From Salminus brasiliensis (taxonomy: Eukaryota; Chordata; Actinopteri; Characiformes; Bryconidae), in the NCBI RefSeq assembly GCF_030463535.1, contig NC_132894.1:13413433-13477432 (forward strand): a stretch of 64,000 nt of DNA, given 5' to 3'. The number at the start of each line of letters is the position of its first letter. The stretch's first letter is position 1. Below, one piece after another: positions 52,358 to 64,000 of this stretch. A model generated the notes under the pieces. It made no database searches and had not been told where the DNA came from. It saw nothing but the letters and a program-made list of their open reading frames with translations. Position numbers and translations under genes: made by a program.

Positions 52358-54289
52358 TACAAAGAAAGAAAGGAAAAACATATGCACACTGCAGTGGGTC
52401 AAAATAATTATAAAATAATATTTATAAAATAATAATAAAATAAAAAAGATTTTCAGAATATACAGAATATCACTCCCCAGTCTTGCTGTCTATATATTAA
52501 AACTTGGTTGCAAAATAAGACATTGTGTTTTTGTGATGTGATGAAAAACAGTATATTTACGTACAGTATATCCGTCTATTCGGGCTGCAGCCCACTTACA
52601 GTAATTCTGTATTTCATTTTTCATGCTAGATTGCAAGGCACAATCACGGCAGCCAATTGGAAGAGAGATCGGTCTCTTTAGTCTGCACTATAACAGGACA
52701 CGTCCGCTGCATGTTTCTTGTCCAAGTTTTCTTGTCTTACAAGTTCTAACTTGAAAAAAGTGTGAAGGGTTGTGAGATAGAGAGCTGGCCCGCTCTGACC
52801 AATCAATGGTCCAAGCATAGCAAAAGTCGGTATACAGAGTTACATCCGGATGACATGGTTTTCTGACTTTCCTAGATGGCCCAGTCTGTATGACCCAAAG
52901 CTGAATGAACATAATCATTAGAGTAAAGGACATTAAAAAAACACTGGCATCAGCGTATAATTATGGTATGGGAAGATGACATGTGACTGTAAAGGGGGGA
53001 TTCTGAGAGCTTAGACTGGAGTTTGGGAAGCTTAGGCCAAACCCCCCTTTAATAAATGGACTCAGAGATATGACTGAGATAGAGTAGAGAAGGGGTGGTA
53101 GTGGGGTGCAGAAACTTCATCATGGGCCACTGAAGGTTTGTGATGTTAAATGGATGGACTTCAGGCATGTTCCCTATTTCATAACTCCATGCACTATACA
53201 TCTGCAAAGCAATATTACAGTATATCAGGGCTGCAGTGTACTGGTGTAGATGTCCAGCACTACCTAGTGTACATATGTTTGCTACTAATTCTGTCTGAAA
53301 ATAACAGTCATAGAGAGTCTTAAAAAAATGCTAAAAGTACAGTTCAATTCATTTAATTCATTTTTGGTGTTTAGCTGAAGCTTTTATTATTATTTTTTAT
53401 TATTTGTAAATGACATTGGAATCATATTTCATAAAATAGGAGTCTTGCTTGAGGACACTTTTGACCATTATCACACTTCCGCACTCATTATGTGGAATTT
53501 TTACCGCTACCCAATTCTCGTCACCTGCCCGATTTGTGCCAAGCATGCGTGCATATGCACAGTGCACACTGGGGATGCAGGGAATGTACTAAGGTTACCT
53601 TATCTGCATCCTTCGGCCAATTTACTCCCCTGGCCCCAATCAGACAGGGGCGCAAATCAGGTAGCGACAAGCCTAAATAGTAGCGTTAAACACTACTGCC
53701 TTTTTCCAAATTCACTAATAATTCCACCAAACACACCTAGTTTCCACTCCATCAAGTCAACTCCTGTTGTGTCATTTTAAACAAGGACAAAAAATAAGTT
53801 CAACTGACCTGGAGTGATTGCAGGGCTGAATGGTAGGACAGATTTTTAATGAATGTCTATGATTATAAAAATAATAACCTAAACTAAATCAAAGCAAGAT
53901 TCCTAGCAGATCCGACTCTGATACGCTGTCCAGACGTGCAGGGTCACACAAATGTTTTAAACATTTGGCTTCGGCAAGACAAACTAGCCTTTTATCCATG
54001 TTGGAGGGACTTCCAGACGTCAGATGTGGACCATCCTGTTTGCTATTCTGACGCTGAAAACCAGCAAGTGCTCTGTTAAATGGTACAGGCTGAAATTCGA
54101 TAACACTGCTATTCAGACCCAGACGTGATGATGCGGGCCTGTGAAAAAATGTGTATTAGGGCAGCATGGTGCTTGCCCAGCTGGGGAATTAAATTCTAGA
54201 CTGCCACAGGAAAGGTGGTGGTGTTATCCACTGCCCTACATCAACCACCTATGAACGTAAAAACACGTCACAGGAGCACAGCAGTGTCA

Positions 54290-54560
54290 TGAGTGAGTTA
54301 TGAATTCCCCAATTACACAATGCCACCAGTGCTGGAAGCTAGAACTGTCAGATCTGTCACATCAGCTAACAGGCACCCACACTGGCTAGCATCGCAGTGA
54401 TTGGGGGAGAGAGGGAGAGCCACCCTGCCCACCTAGAGAGAGCTTTGAGATGGCTGCAGGGATCAAACCTGATGAATCGCCTGATGATAGGAGCAGCATT
54501 TGAATGACTACGCCACTCAAGAGTCTCAAGAGCAGCCATTTTATTCCTGGCACAACTTGC
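54290..54560 (-). mobile_element. SINE family B, diverged copy
   Basis: AACAGGCACCCACACTGGCT, GATTGGGGGAGAGAGGGAG and GGGATCAAACCTGATGAATC parallel the family B copies in reverse orientation. Confidence 0.45.
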
Positions 54561-55196
54561 ACTAGGATGGAGAGAGATGCGGTTGGTAGGCCGCTTCCAA
54601 TGCCAGCATGAGAGCCTGTTGGAGCTGGAGCTATTTGGATTTCTCCATCATCCCTGCAGCCAAGAGCAGGTGCAGCCATACTCAGGACTCATGTTCCAGT
54701 AATGAAGAAGACTTCAGATGACTCATGTATGAAATGTAACGGCGAATGCCTGGGAAAACAGTTTACTTTGTGTAAAGATCTTTGCGCAGTGTCTTAATAT
54801 GCTATGCAAGGGTAATACGCCAGGGACAAGCGACTGCATTAGTTAATCAGTAACTCTGTATACACAAAGATATAACTGACATCATTTATGTTAATTAAAT
54901 ACTCTGTTCTCAACTAATGAACTAGGTGACTCATATTCACATGTAGGTCAAACTGGCTCAGGGACGATTACATTGTAAAGACACTGGCTTTCTGGGGTCT
55001 CAGCTTTTGAATCCGGGCAGCCAGAGCTACAGGAGGGGCACGCTTTGTTTTGATTGCACATCCTGCAGGGGGCAGTGTTTCAAATTGTACAAGTTTTAGA
55101 TTTAACCATTTGATTGAAACATTGGATAACATGATATTACAGGATACATTTAAATTAAATGTACAAAACCATCGTAAAAGGTTCAGTTCATAATTA

Positions 55197-55645
55197 CACT
55201 AGAGTGCCAAATGTTTGTGGACACATGCTCATTTAATATTCCTTACAAAACCTAAATTACTAAGAAGAAGTAATTAAAAATGAATGATGCAATAAATGTC
55301 ACTACTCTTTTTAGAGAGATTTTGGAACATTGCTGTGAGGATTGCACAAGAGCATTAGTGAGTTCAGGGACTGATGTTGGATGCTCAATTCTGGATCACA
55401 AGTGCCACTCCAACTAATCCCAAAAGGTTACTGGATGGAGCTTCATCACTTCAGAGAACGCAGATCCACTGCTTCACAGCCCATCTAGCTCATATATGGC
55501 GTGTTTCAAGGCCAGTCCATTCCTGTGGAGACTGTACAACCTTTTTGTGCAGGTTAACAGCAGTTTCAGCAATGGATGCCCCTTAATGCAGCTGAATTAA
55601 GAATTTATAAAGGAATGTCTCTAAACATTTGGACATATAGTGTAT
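55197..55645. mobile_element. MITE with TGTCCAAATGTTT-type inverted ends
   Basis: The left end AGTGCCAAATGTTTGTGGAC and the complement of the right end CACTATATGTCCAAATGTTT are related to family A ends. The interior (GAGCATTAGTGAGTTCAGGG, CACTCCAACTAATCCCAAAA) differs, so this is a sister family. No transposase. Confidence 0.65.
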
Positions 55646-56466
55646 ATGACTATGGAAGAACGATGTCTGATGTATTGTTTGCTGTAATTCGTCCTGTGTG
55701 TGTGTTCAGTCCATCCATCTGAGCATTAAGGGGAGTTTCTCTGTTGAACAGTGAGGTGAGTTTCTGGGCTATTTGCCTTTTACCGAGCACACTGCTGAAT
55801 GGCTGCTGCCTATTGCATCCCCTGTGCTTGGTCATAGCACTCAGTGTAGGCTGAGTGCTGCCTGTGCTCTAACTGCCAGAGGGCTGTTCCTGGCCATCGG
55901 AATCCAGTGTCTGTTCAGCGGCAGATCATGTCCCGAATTCTGAATGATTGTGTCCTGAATGTGTGTGTGTGTGTGTGTGTAAAAACAGGGTCATGCAGAG
56001 TGAGTAATCTCTCTTTTTCTTATTATTGGTACGAAGAGAAAGAGTAAAAGATGTTCGCTGGTTATGGTTTGAGTCATTGTGTTCCTGATTTTAAAATATA
56101 GCCTACTCAGTTTGGCTCTGGCCTCTCTAATAGTTTGCTGACTCAGTGTATTGACTTTTTTGTCGCATGAATTAGGCTGCTGTCAGTTCTGCCTGGCTAA
56201 TAGCTGCAATGCCCAACTCGTCAAAAGGTTCCAAAATCAAACATTTCTGAAAACTATACTGTATATACTGTATCTCCAGGGCTGTCACAATTAGTCAATT
56301 AACCTCATTATCAATTACAATTTACCTTCTAAATGAATAATCAGTAAATTGTTTGAAATGTGCATGAATGTGCATATTTTAAATGCTCCAGCGGGTCTAT
56401 GCTGGTCAGTTCTGCAGATCAGTATGGGACACGGGCACTAACATTTTTAGCTGTGTAGTGATTGCA

Positions 56467-57562
56467 TACAGTTGTGATCAGACACTCATCATGGACATGA
56501 ATTATATTGTTGCTTTTTCTGGGTTAGATTGAGTGTACAATTTACACCTTTAATAGAAAAAACAAGAACTAATTGCACAAATAACACACGTCAGACTTAG
56601 TAGTTGGTTAAATGTCCCTTAGCAAGTTGCACCTCGACCAGACCCTTTGGTAGCCATCATCAAGTTTCGGGCACAATGCCACACGATGCAACCAGTGCTG
56701 GCAGGTAACAAGATAGCATGTGATTCCTCAAAGTCACACTGCATCTTTTCAAAATGAACATTGGACAGCTCTTGGAGTGCCCTTGGAGGAGAATGCTATG
56801 CCATTTTAATCCTAGCGCAACATGTTCAGGTTGGATATATGACCATTTTGACCATTTGACCATTATGACCAATTGTTAGAATTCAGTGAAATTTGTTGCC
56901 TTTTAAAAAAGCATACTTAGGCTACATTATCCATTCAATAACCAATTTTGATGTGTGTTTGGCGTCACTGGCCTGTTGGAACACCCAAATGTGTCCAAGT
57001 TTCAACCGTCTACCTGATGATTTGAGGTCCTCCTTCTTCATTATTCAATCCACTTTGCAGTGTACCACCACCATACTTAACAGTCATACTTACTGTACCA
57101 CTGTACCACCACCATACTTAACAGTCGGTTCATTGTTGGTCATTGTTGCCAAACATCAAATTCTTTGTCTCATCTGACCACAAAACCAGCCTTCCTCTAA
57201 TCAGCTGCAAACCTTAGTTGTATATCTCACTTGATAGTAAATCAGGTGCTTCTGCAGCGTCTAGTTCATGGTGCCTTGGTGGTTGTTGGGATGTTGTTGA
57301 CCATCCAAACCAATTTCCTTTTAGCTGAGAATGTCAGCTGGTCTTCTTCCAGACCTTGGCAAAGTGGCTACACCACTCAATAGCATTCAACATTTTGGAA
57401 CTTTCAGCACCACTGAATTAATAATCTATTAAACACACAGTAAGTGTTTATGTTCTAGAAAACACACAAGTTCTAGAAAAAAACACAATTTAAAGAAATC
57501 ATTAAAAGCCATGTATTGCCATGATCATGCTGAGGATATGCAAACATCTGACCACAACTGTA
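56467..57562. mobile_element. Tc1-like non-autonomous element (1.1 kb)
   Basis: Left end TACAGTTGTGATCAGACAC and right end complement TACAGTTGTGGTCAGATGTT are a matching inverted pair flanked by TA, the Tc1 target. The interior holds no transposase ORF but contains GTACCACCACCATACTTAAC twice, a short internal duplication (57061-57125). Confidence 0.75.
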
Positions 57563-57937
57563 ATGATGATTAATTTCCAAATTTTCAACACAAAAATGTG
57601 ATACCCTGTTTAATTATTAATATAATCACTGGTGACAGCCCAACTGATATTAATAATATGTTCTCAGTAAAGTATTTTGGAATCTTTGAAAGGCTGTGCA
57701 TGGTTTGGTATTGTTCACATGAGTGCATTTTTATTGTTTGAGCATTTTCTAGAACTCACTGATTTCTCAGTTATACTTGGTAGGCCAATATTACTAGTCT
57801 AATCAGTAGCAACTGCCCTGCTTACCTCATGAAATTCGAGAACAGACAGTGTATGCCCTTTGTGCCCTTTGTAACAGTACTAAGTGTATTAAAGGGATGC
57901 ATGGGTTCACTGTTGTTCCCTCTGTGTTCTTCTGCAG

Positions 57938-57964
57938 GTTCAAAGCCCTGTGAGCAGTGAAGGG
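57938..57964 (+). CDS. slc4a10: candidate slc4a10 cassette micro-exon (27 nt)
   Basis: A long pyrimidine tract (TTGTTCCCTCTGTGTTCTTC) and TGCAG precede it, and a consensus donor GTGAGT follows. The 27 nt are open in phase 0 and would insert VQSPVSSEG between MEPLLPP and the next exon. I do not know this peptide from mammals, so it may be fish-specific or a chance arrangement. Confidence 0.45.
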
Positions 57965-58940
57965 GTGAGTCCTAATACTGACCGCATCCATGTCTTGCAT
58001 GGTGCATGCTCAGTGTGTGTGGGGGGAGATGGGCTCGTTTGGCTGATTGGGTTCAGTGTGTCTCCTTCTTGCTCTGTAACTGGAATTCAGTTGAAGTGAA
58101 GTGTCGCTTCTAAGAGGTCAATGTTTTTCGCACGGATCCCGGTGGAGACAGATAATGTAAACTTGTCTCCTGTTGTAATCACAAATCTTTGTCTGAGTGC
58201 TTCTAAGAACAAGATGTACCAGACAGAGAGGAGTGGAGAAAGGGAGACTTTGCAAAGGGTTGATTGTAATGGTTTTAACAAATGAGGAGAAATGTGAAAG
58301 GTACTTAAGTTAAGCATTTAAGGGAAGAAGAGATCTGTTCTGGTTCCTGGGTTACCCATATTCATTGGTAGGGATACACAATGTTATCAGAATAATTTTG
58401 ATATTAACAGACAATTGCCACCCAAATGTATTGGAAATGGGTGAATGTATACAAAATGCACTTTGGGGGGGGGGTGAAATAAACACAGGGTCAGAAATAT
58501 ACATACACCCACTTACATTATTTATTCCTTGGTACTGATGGTTGCCAACACCTCTTAACTTCCTGTTAGTGATCATGGTTGACTACAGCTGGTCGCTTCT
58601 CTGTGCTTATATAAAAAGGGTTTATTTGACAGTACTCATTGGCTTGATGAACATACAGTACAATGGGATGGTCATAAATGTATAATAGAATGTCTCTTGC
58701 CATTTCTAAACAACTGCAGATTTCAATATCGTCAGTTTAAACAATTGTACATAAGTACAAGTTATTGGGGGGTGTAACCATTTTGCCAAGACCTGAGAAG
58801 GAGATCTAAACTGTCACTTTAGCTGAGAAGCTGGAAGCTGATACTGATACTGCTTATAGGAGGCATGTTTGTATTATAATGAGCACATACCTCTCTCCTT
58901 CAATGAGAACTCACACTGCACGTTTGAATTAAAGGATAAA

Positions 58941-59227
58941 GGTGCACGTATTTGTCACTGTACAGTGTGGACTGTACAGCGAAATGTGTCCTCCGCATTT
59001 AACCCATCTGGTAGTGAACACACACTCACACACACACATGTGTTAGGGGCAGTGAGTACACACACACACCCAGAGCGGTGGGCAGCCAACTCCAGCGCCC
59101 GGGGAGCAGAGAGGGTAAAGGGCCTTGCTCAAGGGCCCAACAGTGGCAGCTTGCCGAGCCCGGGAATCGAACCCACAACCCTGTTATCGATATCCCGGAG
59201 CTCTAACCGCTGAGCCACCACTGCCCC
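58941..59227 (-). mobile_element. tRNA-derived SINE, family S, complete, inverted
   Basis: Reverse complement of 49694-49978 over its full length, with A box and B box intact and only a few differences (for example CCGGAGCTCTAACC versus CGGCGCTCTAACC on this strand). Lies in a slc4a10 intron. Confidence 0.88.
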
Positions 59228-60689
59228 TGTCGGTCCAACTGACATGCTGAGACACGGGTGCTTAAACTGCATGTGAAACACAGACCCTAGGCAGAGTTCT
59301 GCCTACATCCAATTAAGCAATTCAGCAACCTGTATATCAAAAATGTTGAGAAAGCGCATAGCTTGGCTAACGTGTGCCATGCTGCATGCTGAAATTCCAT
59401 TTTAAAAGAGGAGATGCACATGGACCCGCAGATGGCATGGAAGATGCTACGACTTAACTGTGCATGTGAAAAAAACGTTTTTTTGTGTTCTGGGACAGAT
59501 TTTGTCAGCTGGCAAATCAAATGTTCAGTATCAGTACATAACTGTCTATAACCAGTGCAATCAGTGCAGCTTCAGGAAAATCGGTGGTGACATGGAGAAA
59601 TCGGCTCACAAGACTGCTCAGACTGCGAGACAAGTGATACAAATTTTTGACATGTCAGAAATCCTTCCGGCCATACGACTTCTCACTTGCAGCTCGAATG
59701 GGCAGTTAATCAGACAATCGCTTCCCCTCTCACACCGCGTCCAACGCAGCCAATCAAGCTAAAATTTAGACCGACCCTGAAATTAAGTTGGCTATGATCA
59801 TATCTTGCTCAAAAGCAGCCTAAAATCGCACAGTGTATGCATGGCTTAACACGTAAAACTACTGCTTTCTGATGACTTCTGAGGATTTTCATGACCTCAT
59901 GTCTGTTAACCACCCTCTACATTTGAGTTTAATTGAAAACATTGTCAATCGAGAAATCACTATCACATATTACAGTTCATAGTTGCTAACTAATCATATT
60001 TGAACCCACTGAAGTTTTTGACTGTATAAATGTATACCAACCCTGAATCATCTAAATCTTTAGCCCCTTTAGATTGGTATCGAGGGCAAAATTTAGAAAG
60101 TGGTCGGACCCTCGTTATGAGGACAGACTGATGAAAAGGTTGTGATGTTGGTCAATAGTAAAGCTGGACTAGGGCCAGTATGAACAGATGGGCACACAGG
60201 GGGAGGGGGAACTGCTCTTGTGGTCATGCTGATCTGAGATCTGTAGAGGGGCTTTACTCTGTTCTTCGTCACTCCATGACAAGGTTCTCACCCAGTTAGA
60301 TGTACACATGAGTCTTTGAATGATTTAAGCCTGACTTGTGTTAGTGTTAGTGTGAATGAGCTTTCCTGTGTGTTTTCTGTTAAATAGCCTAAACAGCCCA
60401 CGTTCTGTGGCTTCTCAGTGATAAAAATGCTGATTGGTGCTGTAATAGTTGTAAGGTTCTGCATGCTGAAGAGGATTTGTGTTTTTTTTAATTAATGAAG
60501 AGCATCTCCCAGAATGCATTTGTCTCTGTAATGAGGATGCTGAGACATCAGAGGGCTTTAGCTTAGGCACGAAGAAGAGGAAGCTCCCACCACACACACA
60601 GTTCAGACACTTGCACTGCCACCGCATACCCACATACACACACAGAGCACATGAGCTTAGACAGCAGTCCACGCAGTCAGTGATGTCGA

Positions 60690-60913
60690 CGCTCTAATCT
60701 CCCATCCTATTGGCGGACGGAGGACTGTCAAAAACACACGAGCTGCGTGGCTGGTGCTCACAGTCAGACTGGCTTGCCGTGCTGAAAGATTTGCCTTGGT
60801 TTGAGGCTCGAGGAGTCCGCTGAGGTGTGTAGAAGACCTCCCCCCTCAGCCGAGCCCCAGCTCTGTCTGGAGCTCAGAAGCCCCCTCCTTTACTTCCTCT
60901 CGCCGGAAACAGC
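60690..60913 (+). promoter_or_regulatory. slc4a10: candidate internal promoter of slc4a10
   Basis: About 220 bp of GC-richer DNA between AT-rich flanks, with an inverted CCAAT box (60705-60712) and no acceptor-like sequence immediately before the ATG at 60914. Supports a transcription start rather than an internal exon. Confidence 0.4.
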
Positions 60914-60955
60914 ATGCAGCGCAGAGTCTCTGAGAACAGCAGCTTCAACTGCCAG
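60914..60955 (+). CDS. slc4a10: candidate alternative first exon of slc4a10
   Basis: ATG followed by 13 codons, MQRRVSENSSFNCQ, then donor GTAGGA in phase 0, the same phase as exon 1. Upstream is a GC-richer stretch with an inverted CCAAT box (CCTATTGG, 60705-60712). Mammalian SLC4A10 is known to use alternative promoters with different N-termini, which makes a second start plausible here; this sequence itself I do not recognise. Confidence 0.5.
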
Positions 60956-61250
60956 GTAGGACAGACACCTCTAAGCTCAGCTGAGCTTTCTACAGCCAGT
61001 GAGAGACCTTGAGCATCAGCCCTTAGCTGCTGTGTCCTTGAGCCGGAGAGGCGTTTTGTTGTGTTTAATGGGTGTGAGATGATACACTAAGCCGGTGCAA
61101 GTGTATTGAAGAGATTAGACTGCATCGTTGCTCTAATATTGTGTTGTAATCATGTAATGGGACACTCGTTAATGCATTGGACAGCTAGCACAGGTCATGC
61201 AAACGGTGCGCTCTTTGCAAGCAGCTAAGCGTAAGAACAAAGAGCTTTAC

Positions 61251-61430
61251 TCCATCTCCCCTTATTTCCTTCTTTTCCTCCCTCTCCTACTGTTTGTTTG
61301 TGCCTCTCGCTCTTTCGCCGCCTCTCTTCCCTCCCACATCACTTTCTGCTCTCCACTCTGTCTCCCTCCTCTTCCTCCATCGTCCGCCTTCTCTTTCATC
61401 CTTCTCTTCTTCTCTCTTTCACCCCACAAT
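61251..61430. repeat. polypyrimidine tract
   Basis: About 180 nt that is overwhelmingly C and T on the plus strand, with blocks such as TCCTTCTTTTCCTCCCTCTC. Such tracts can form triplex DNA; here it is only a composition observation. Confidence 0.7.
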
Positions 61431-62621
61431 GGGGTTAGAGAGGGCGGAGAGATGACTGACAGATGCAGTGCTCGGAACGAGTTTCCAGAGGCTGAGGAGG
61501 ATGGAGGAGTTCTTCCTGCTGATTCCACCTTATTGATCTTCAGAGAGAATGAAAGAGAGCAGATCTGGAGGTTGTACATATGGGGGAGGTTAAGAAAGGC
61601 AGAATAGGCTGGATATTGTAATGAGCTGCTATGTGTCTACAAGGTCAGAGGAGTAGTAGGTGCTGTTAGCATTTGAGTCATGTGACTTAAGCATTTCCAT
61701 GCAAAACCATACACATACAGTTTTTTGCATTAGCTGTGTTGGTATTCTGGCACTGGCATGTAAGCTGGTGAAGGCATCGCGTCATGCGCGTGTGTATGTT
61801 TGTGGTGGAACGTTCTGCTGTCGGCTCGGTGGAAGGATACTGATGCTGATCCTGCCATTGCCATGGTAACCATGGCCATCTGTAGGGATCAGACCCACAG
61901 CTCTCTGCCAATCACGTGGCTCTGATCCCACCCCCCGTCCCCGATAATCCCCCCTCGTTTCTCTTGGACGAGGTTGCTCACGCGGTCAAGTACCACAAAG
62001 CGCACTTTTACACGCACACACATATACACTGGTACATATGGTAAGCTCCTGGGCAGATGTATGTAGGAAGAAAAAAGAACGTGAGAATGTGCACTTTGGC
62101 CTGATCTGCGTTCTCTCACGTGCTGTGTAAATGCGGTCTTCCAGTTGGGCTCCTAGTATTGTAGTATCTGATCCTGATGCTGAAGCTATCCTTCACATAT
62201 GGAAATGAGAATGTATGTCCTAGTGTTGCACATGGAATAAATCTGCTGAGAGTTCCTCTGCCGAGAAAAAAACTGGGTCACAAGGCGTGTGTGTCCTGGA
62301 AGCTGCAGAACAAGCCAGCTATGTTGCCTGGCAGAGATCAGTAGGAACTGGTGTTGAATACATGTATTTGTGTGTGAGAGAAGGGTAAAGGCAGATAAAT
62401 GTAGGCATTGTTACAGAACTGATTGCTGTTTATTGATATCATATAAACATCATTAAGTGCAATATGCAAATTGTACTTTTCCAGGTAAATATTTTCCATG
62501 GACAAAAACCCTGTGTCCAAATACTAATTATATTTTAATAGATGAAGGAAAAGAGTTCATTTTAAAGATCACTAATCTGACAAGGTCTTATTATTGTTTA
62601 ATGTTTATAATATTCCTTTAA

Positions 62622-63760
62622 GTCAAGTCAAGTCAAATTTATTTGTATAGCGCTTTTTACAACTGTTGTCGTCACAAAGCAGCTTTACATAATTAGTACT
62701 TAATAAAGAACAGAGACAGAGAAGAAAGAAGGAATAACATGAAGCGTCAAAGACCCCCGTGAGCAAGCCAACGGCGACAGTGGCAAGGAAAAACTCCCTC
62801 AGAGCTGGAGGAAGAAACCTTGGGAGGAACCAAGACTCACAAGGGGGACCCATCCTCCTCTGGCCAGACTGTTTTAAACATTAATGATAAAAATTACCAA
62901 AGCAGATACAACAGAAAGTTGATAGTGGTGATATTAATAGTGTCAGACAGGCACGAGTCCATCTAGGTTTCAGTACGGCCACCAAACAGGCAGCAGCGGC
63001 AGGCAGGTGAGCCATGGGTGGTGGCGGGTTGGGGGGGCACCCGCTGGCCGGACTGGTAGGTGGCAGCTGGTTAGATGCAAGTAGAGGGGACCTCAGCGGG
63101 CAATCTTCCTGCAGATCGGGCTGGGTGGTCATTTACTCGAAGAAGGTAAAGAGAGAAAAGTTAGTTCTAAGAGGAATTTTATGGAGTGCAGAGAATGTTG
63201 AGAATCAGCATCTGGGTATGTCTGACGACTCCGGCAGGTCTGATTATCACAGCATAATTAAAAGGAGAGAGCCAGAAGGTAACACGGACACGGGCGTACC
63301 CTGAGAACACCAGCATCTATCTGCTCCACCGTCAACAAACCTGAGTGATCGCGTGTAAGCAGCGAGACGACAGCTCCAGCGTCTCAGTGTACATACAATT
63401 CCCTGGGTCCGCGAACCCCTGGACCTGCAGCCCTTATCTAAGAAACATTAATTACCAAAAGCTAAACTAAACATATAAGTTTTCAGCTTAGATTTAAAGA
63501 TTTAGACTGTGTCTGAGTCCCGAACATTATCTGGAAGGTTATTCCAGAGCTGGGGGGCTTTATAAGAAAAGGCTCTTCCTGCTGAGGTTTTCTGAATTTT
63601 GGGAACGAGTAAGAGGCCAGCACCCTGAGATCTAAGTAGTCTTGATGATCCTGCAGGTACTCAGGAGCGAGGCCATGTAGGGCTTTATATGTTAATAAAA
63701 GAATTTTGTATTCGATACGGAATTTAACTGGGAGCTAATGAAGTGCTGATAGAACTTTAA
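62622..63760 (-). repeat. family D interspersed repeat, long copy
   Basis: Left edge AAGTCAAGTCAAGTCAAATT, then TTGTATAGCGCTTTTTACAA and CACAAAGCAGCTTTACATAA. Further right are GGTTATTCCAGAGCTGGGGG and GGCCATGTAGGGCTTTATAT. This set of phrases occurs throughout fish genomes. On the minus strand its 3' end is AAATTTGACTTGACTTGACTT, a (TTGAC)n tail. A second fragment is at 43540-43740. No intact ORF; class not certain. Confidence 0.75.
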
Positions 63761-63883
63761 GTCATTTTAGACTATTTCCTTTAGTAAATGTGTCATGAAT
63801 TGTGCACATAAAGGAATAAGCAGGTGATATTTTTAGATTAGGTGGAAAAAAAGGGACAAAAATAAAGTTTTGGAAGTTGGAAG

Positions 63884-64000
63884 TCCATTCATCTATTTAT
63901 CCACTTCTTCTTGGTCAGGGTCACTGGGAGTCTGTAGCCTACCCAGAATCATTGGGCGCAAGGCAGGAATACCCCCTGAATAGCACACCATTGTAGGGTA
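63884..64000 (-). repeat. family C repeat, cut by the window end
   Basis: CATCTATTTATCCACTTCTT, GGTCAGGGTCACTGGGAG, CTACCCAGAATCATTGGGCG and CAAGGCAGGAATACCCCCTG are the complement of the right half of the 760-1095 repeat. Confidence 0.6.

Larger units (their letters stand above)
51378..57937 (+). other. slc4a10: slc4a10 5' intron, first part
   Basis: Contains an imperfect 16-nt minisatellite, a CA run, a poly-C/poly-A junction, MITEs and a Tc1-like element, listed separately. No other exon was recognised. Confidence 0.55.
60956..64000 (+). other. slc4a10: slc4a10 intron, running off the window
   Basis: Holds a pyrimidine-rich tract (61251-61430) and repeat families D and C. The conserved DEEAVVD-type second exon of the family was looked for and not found, so it lies beyond 64 kb. 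Confidence 0.5.

Noticed and set aside
61197-61607. 136-residue plus-strand ORF
   Set aside because: Half of it is the translated polypyrimidine tract (Ser/Phe/Leu/Pro), and no splice or family support was seen.

Overview
The window is vertebrate nuclear DNA, almost certainly from a teleost fish and probably an otophysan (characin, catfish or knifefish type; the order is inference). Reasons: split genes with GT-AG introns and vertebrate proteins, dense CA/TA microsatellites, and a repeat load of Tc1/mariner-like and hAT-like non-autonomous elements, tRNA-derived SINEs and an L2-type LINE.

Three host genes are supported. (1) rbms1 on the minus strand, 4168-18527: thirteen coding exons join in frame to a 396-residue single-stranded nucleic-acid-binding protein with two RRMs. 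It starts from the short MIF-type first exon inside a CpG-rich promoter region. (2) psmd14 (Rpn11) on the plus strand, 42287-47891: nine coding exons join to exactly 310 residues with an intact JAMM deubiquitinase centre (His113, His115, Asp126). A probable non-coding first exon lies near 41.25-41.36 kb. (3) The 5' end of slc4a10 (Na+-coupled bicarbonate transporter) on the plus strand: a first exon at 51330-51377 encoding the diagnostic MDIKDQGAQMEPLLPP end, a candidate 27-nt cassette exon at 57938-57964, and a candidate second first exon at 60914-60955. The rest of slc4a10 lies beyond 64 kb.

Layout: 1-4167, rbms1 3'UTR and downstream DNA; 4.2-18.5 kb, rbms1; 18.9-41.2 kb, a gene-poor repeat-rich interval holding a fresh 0.6-kb tandem duplication, a degenerate GGTCCAAA minisatellite, several MITEs, a truncated LINE and a large foldback; 41.2-48 kb, psmd14; 48-51 kb, a short intergenic stretch with a SINE; 51-64 kb, slc4a10 promoter(s) and 5' introns.

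The order rbms1, psmd14, slc4a10 matches human 2q24.2, but TANK (between RBMS1 and PSMD14) and TBR1 (between PSMD14 and SLC4A10) are not visible at their expected places. The three genes do not form a pathway; they are a conserved syntenic block. The most interesting items are the multiple 5' exon options of slc4a10, the tandem splice donors of rbms1, and unusual repeats: a palindrome-ended element with an internal tandem array, a foldback, a perfect 19-bp hairpin, and a LINE and another repeat family sharing the same 3' tail.
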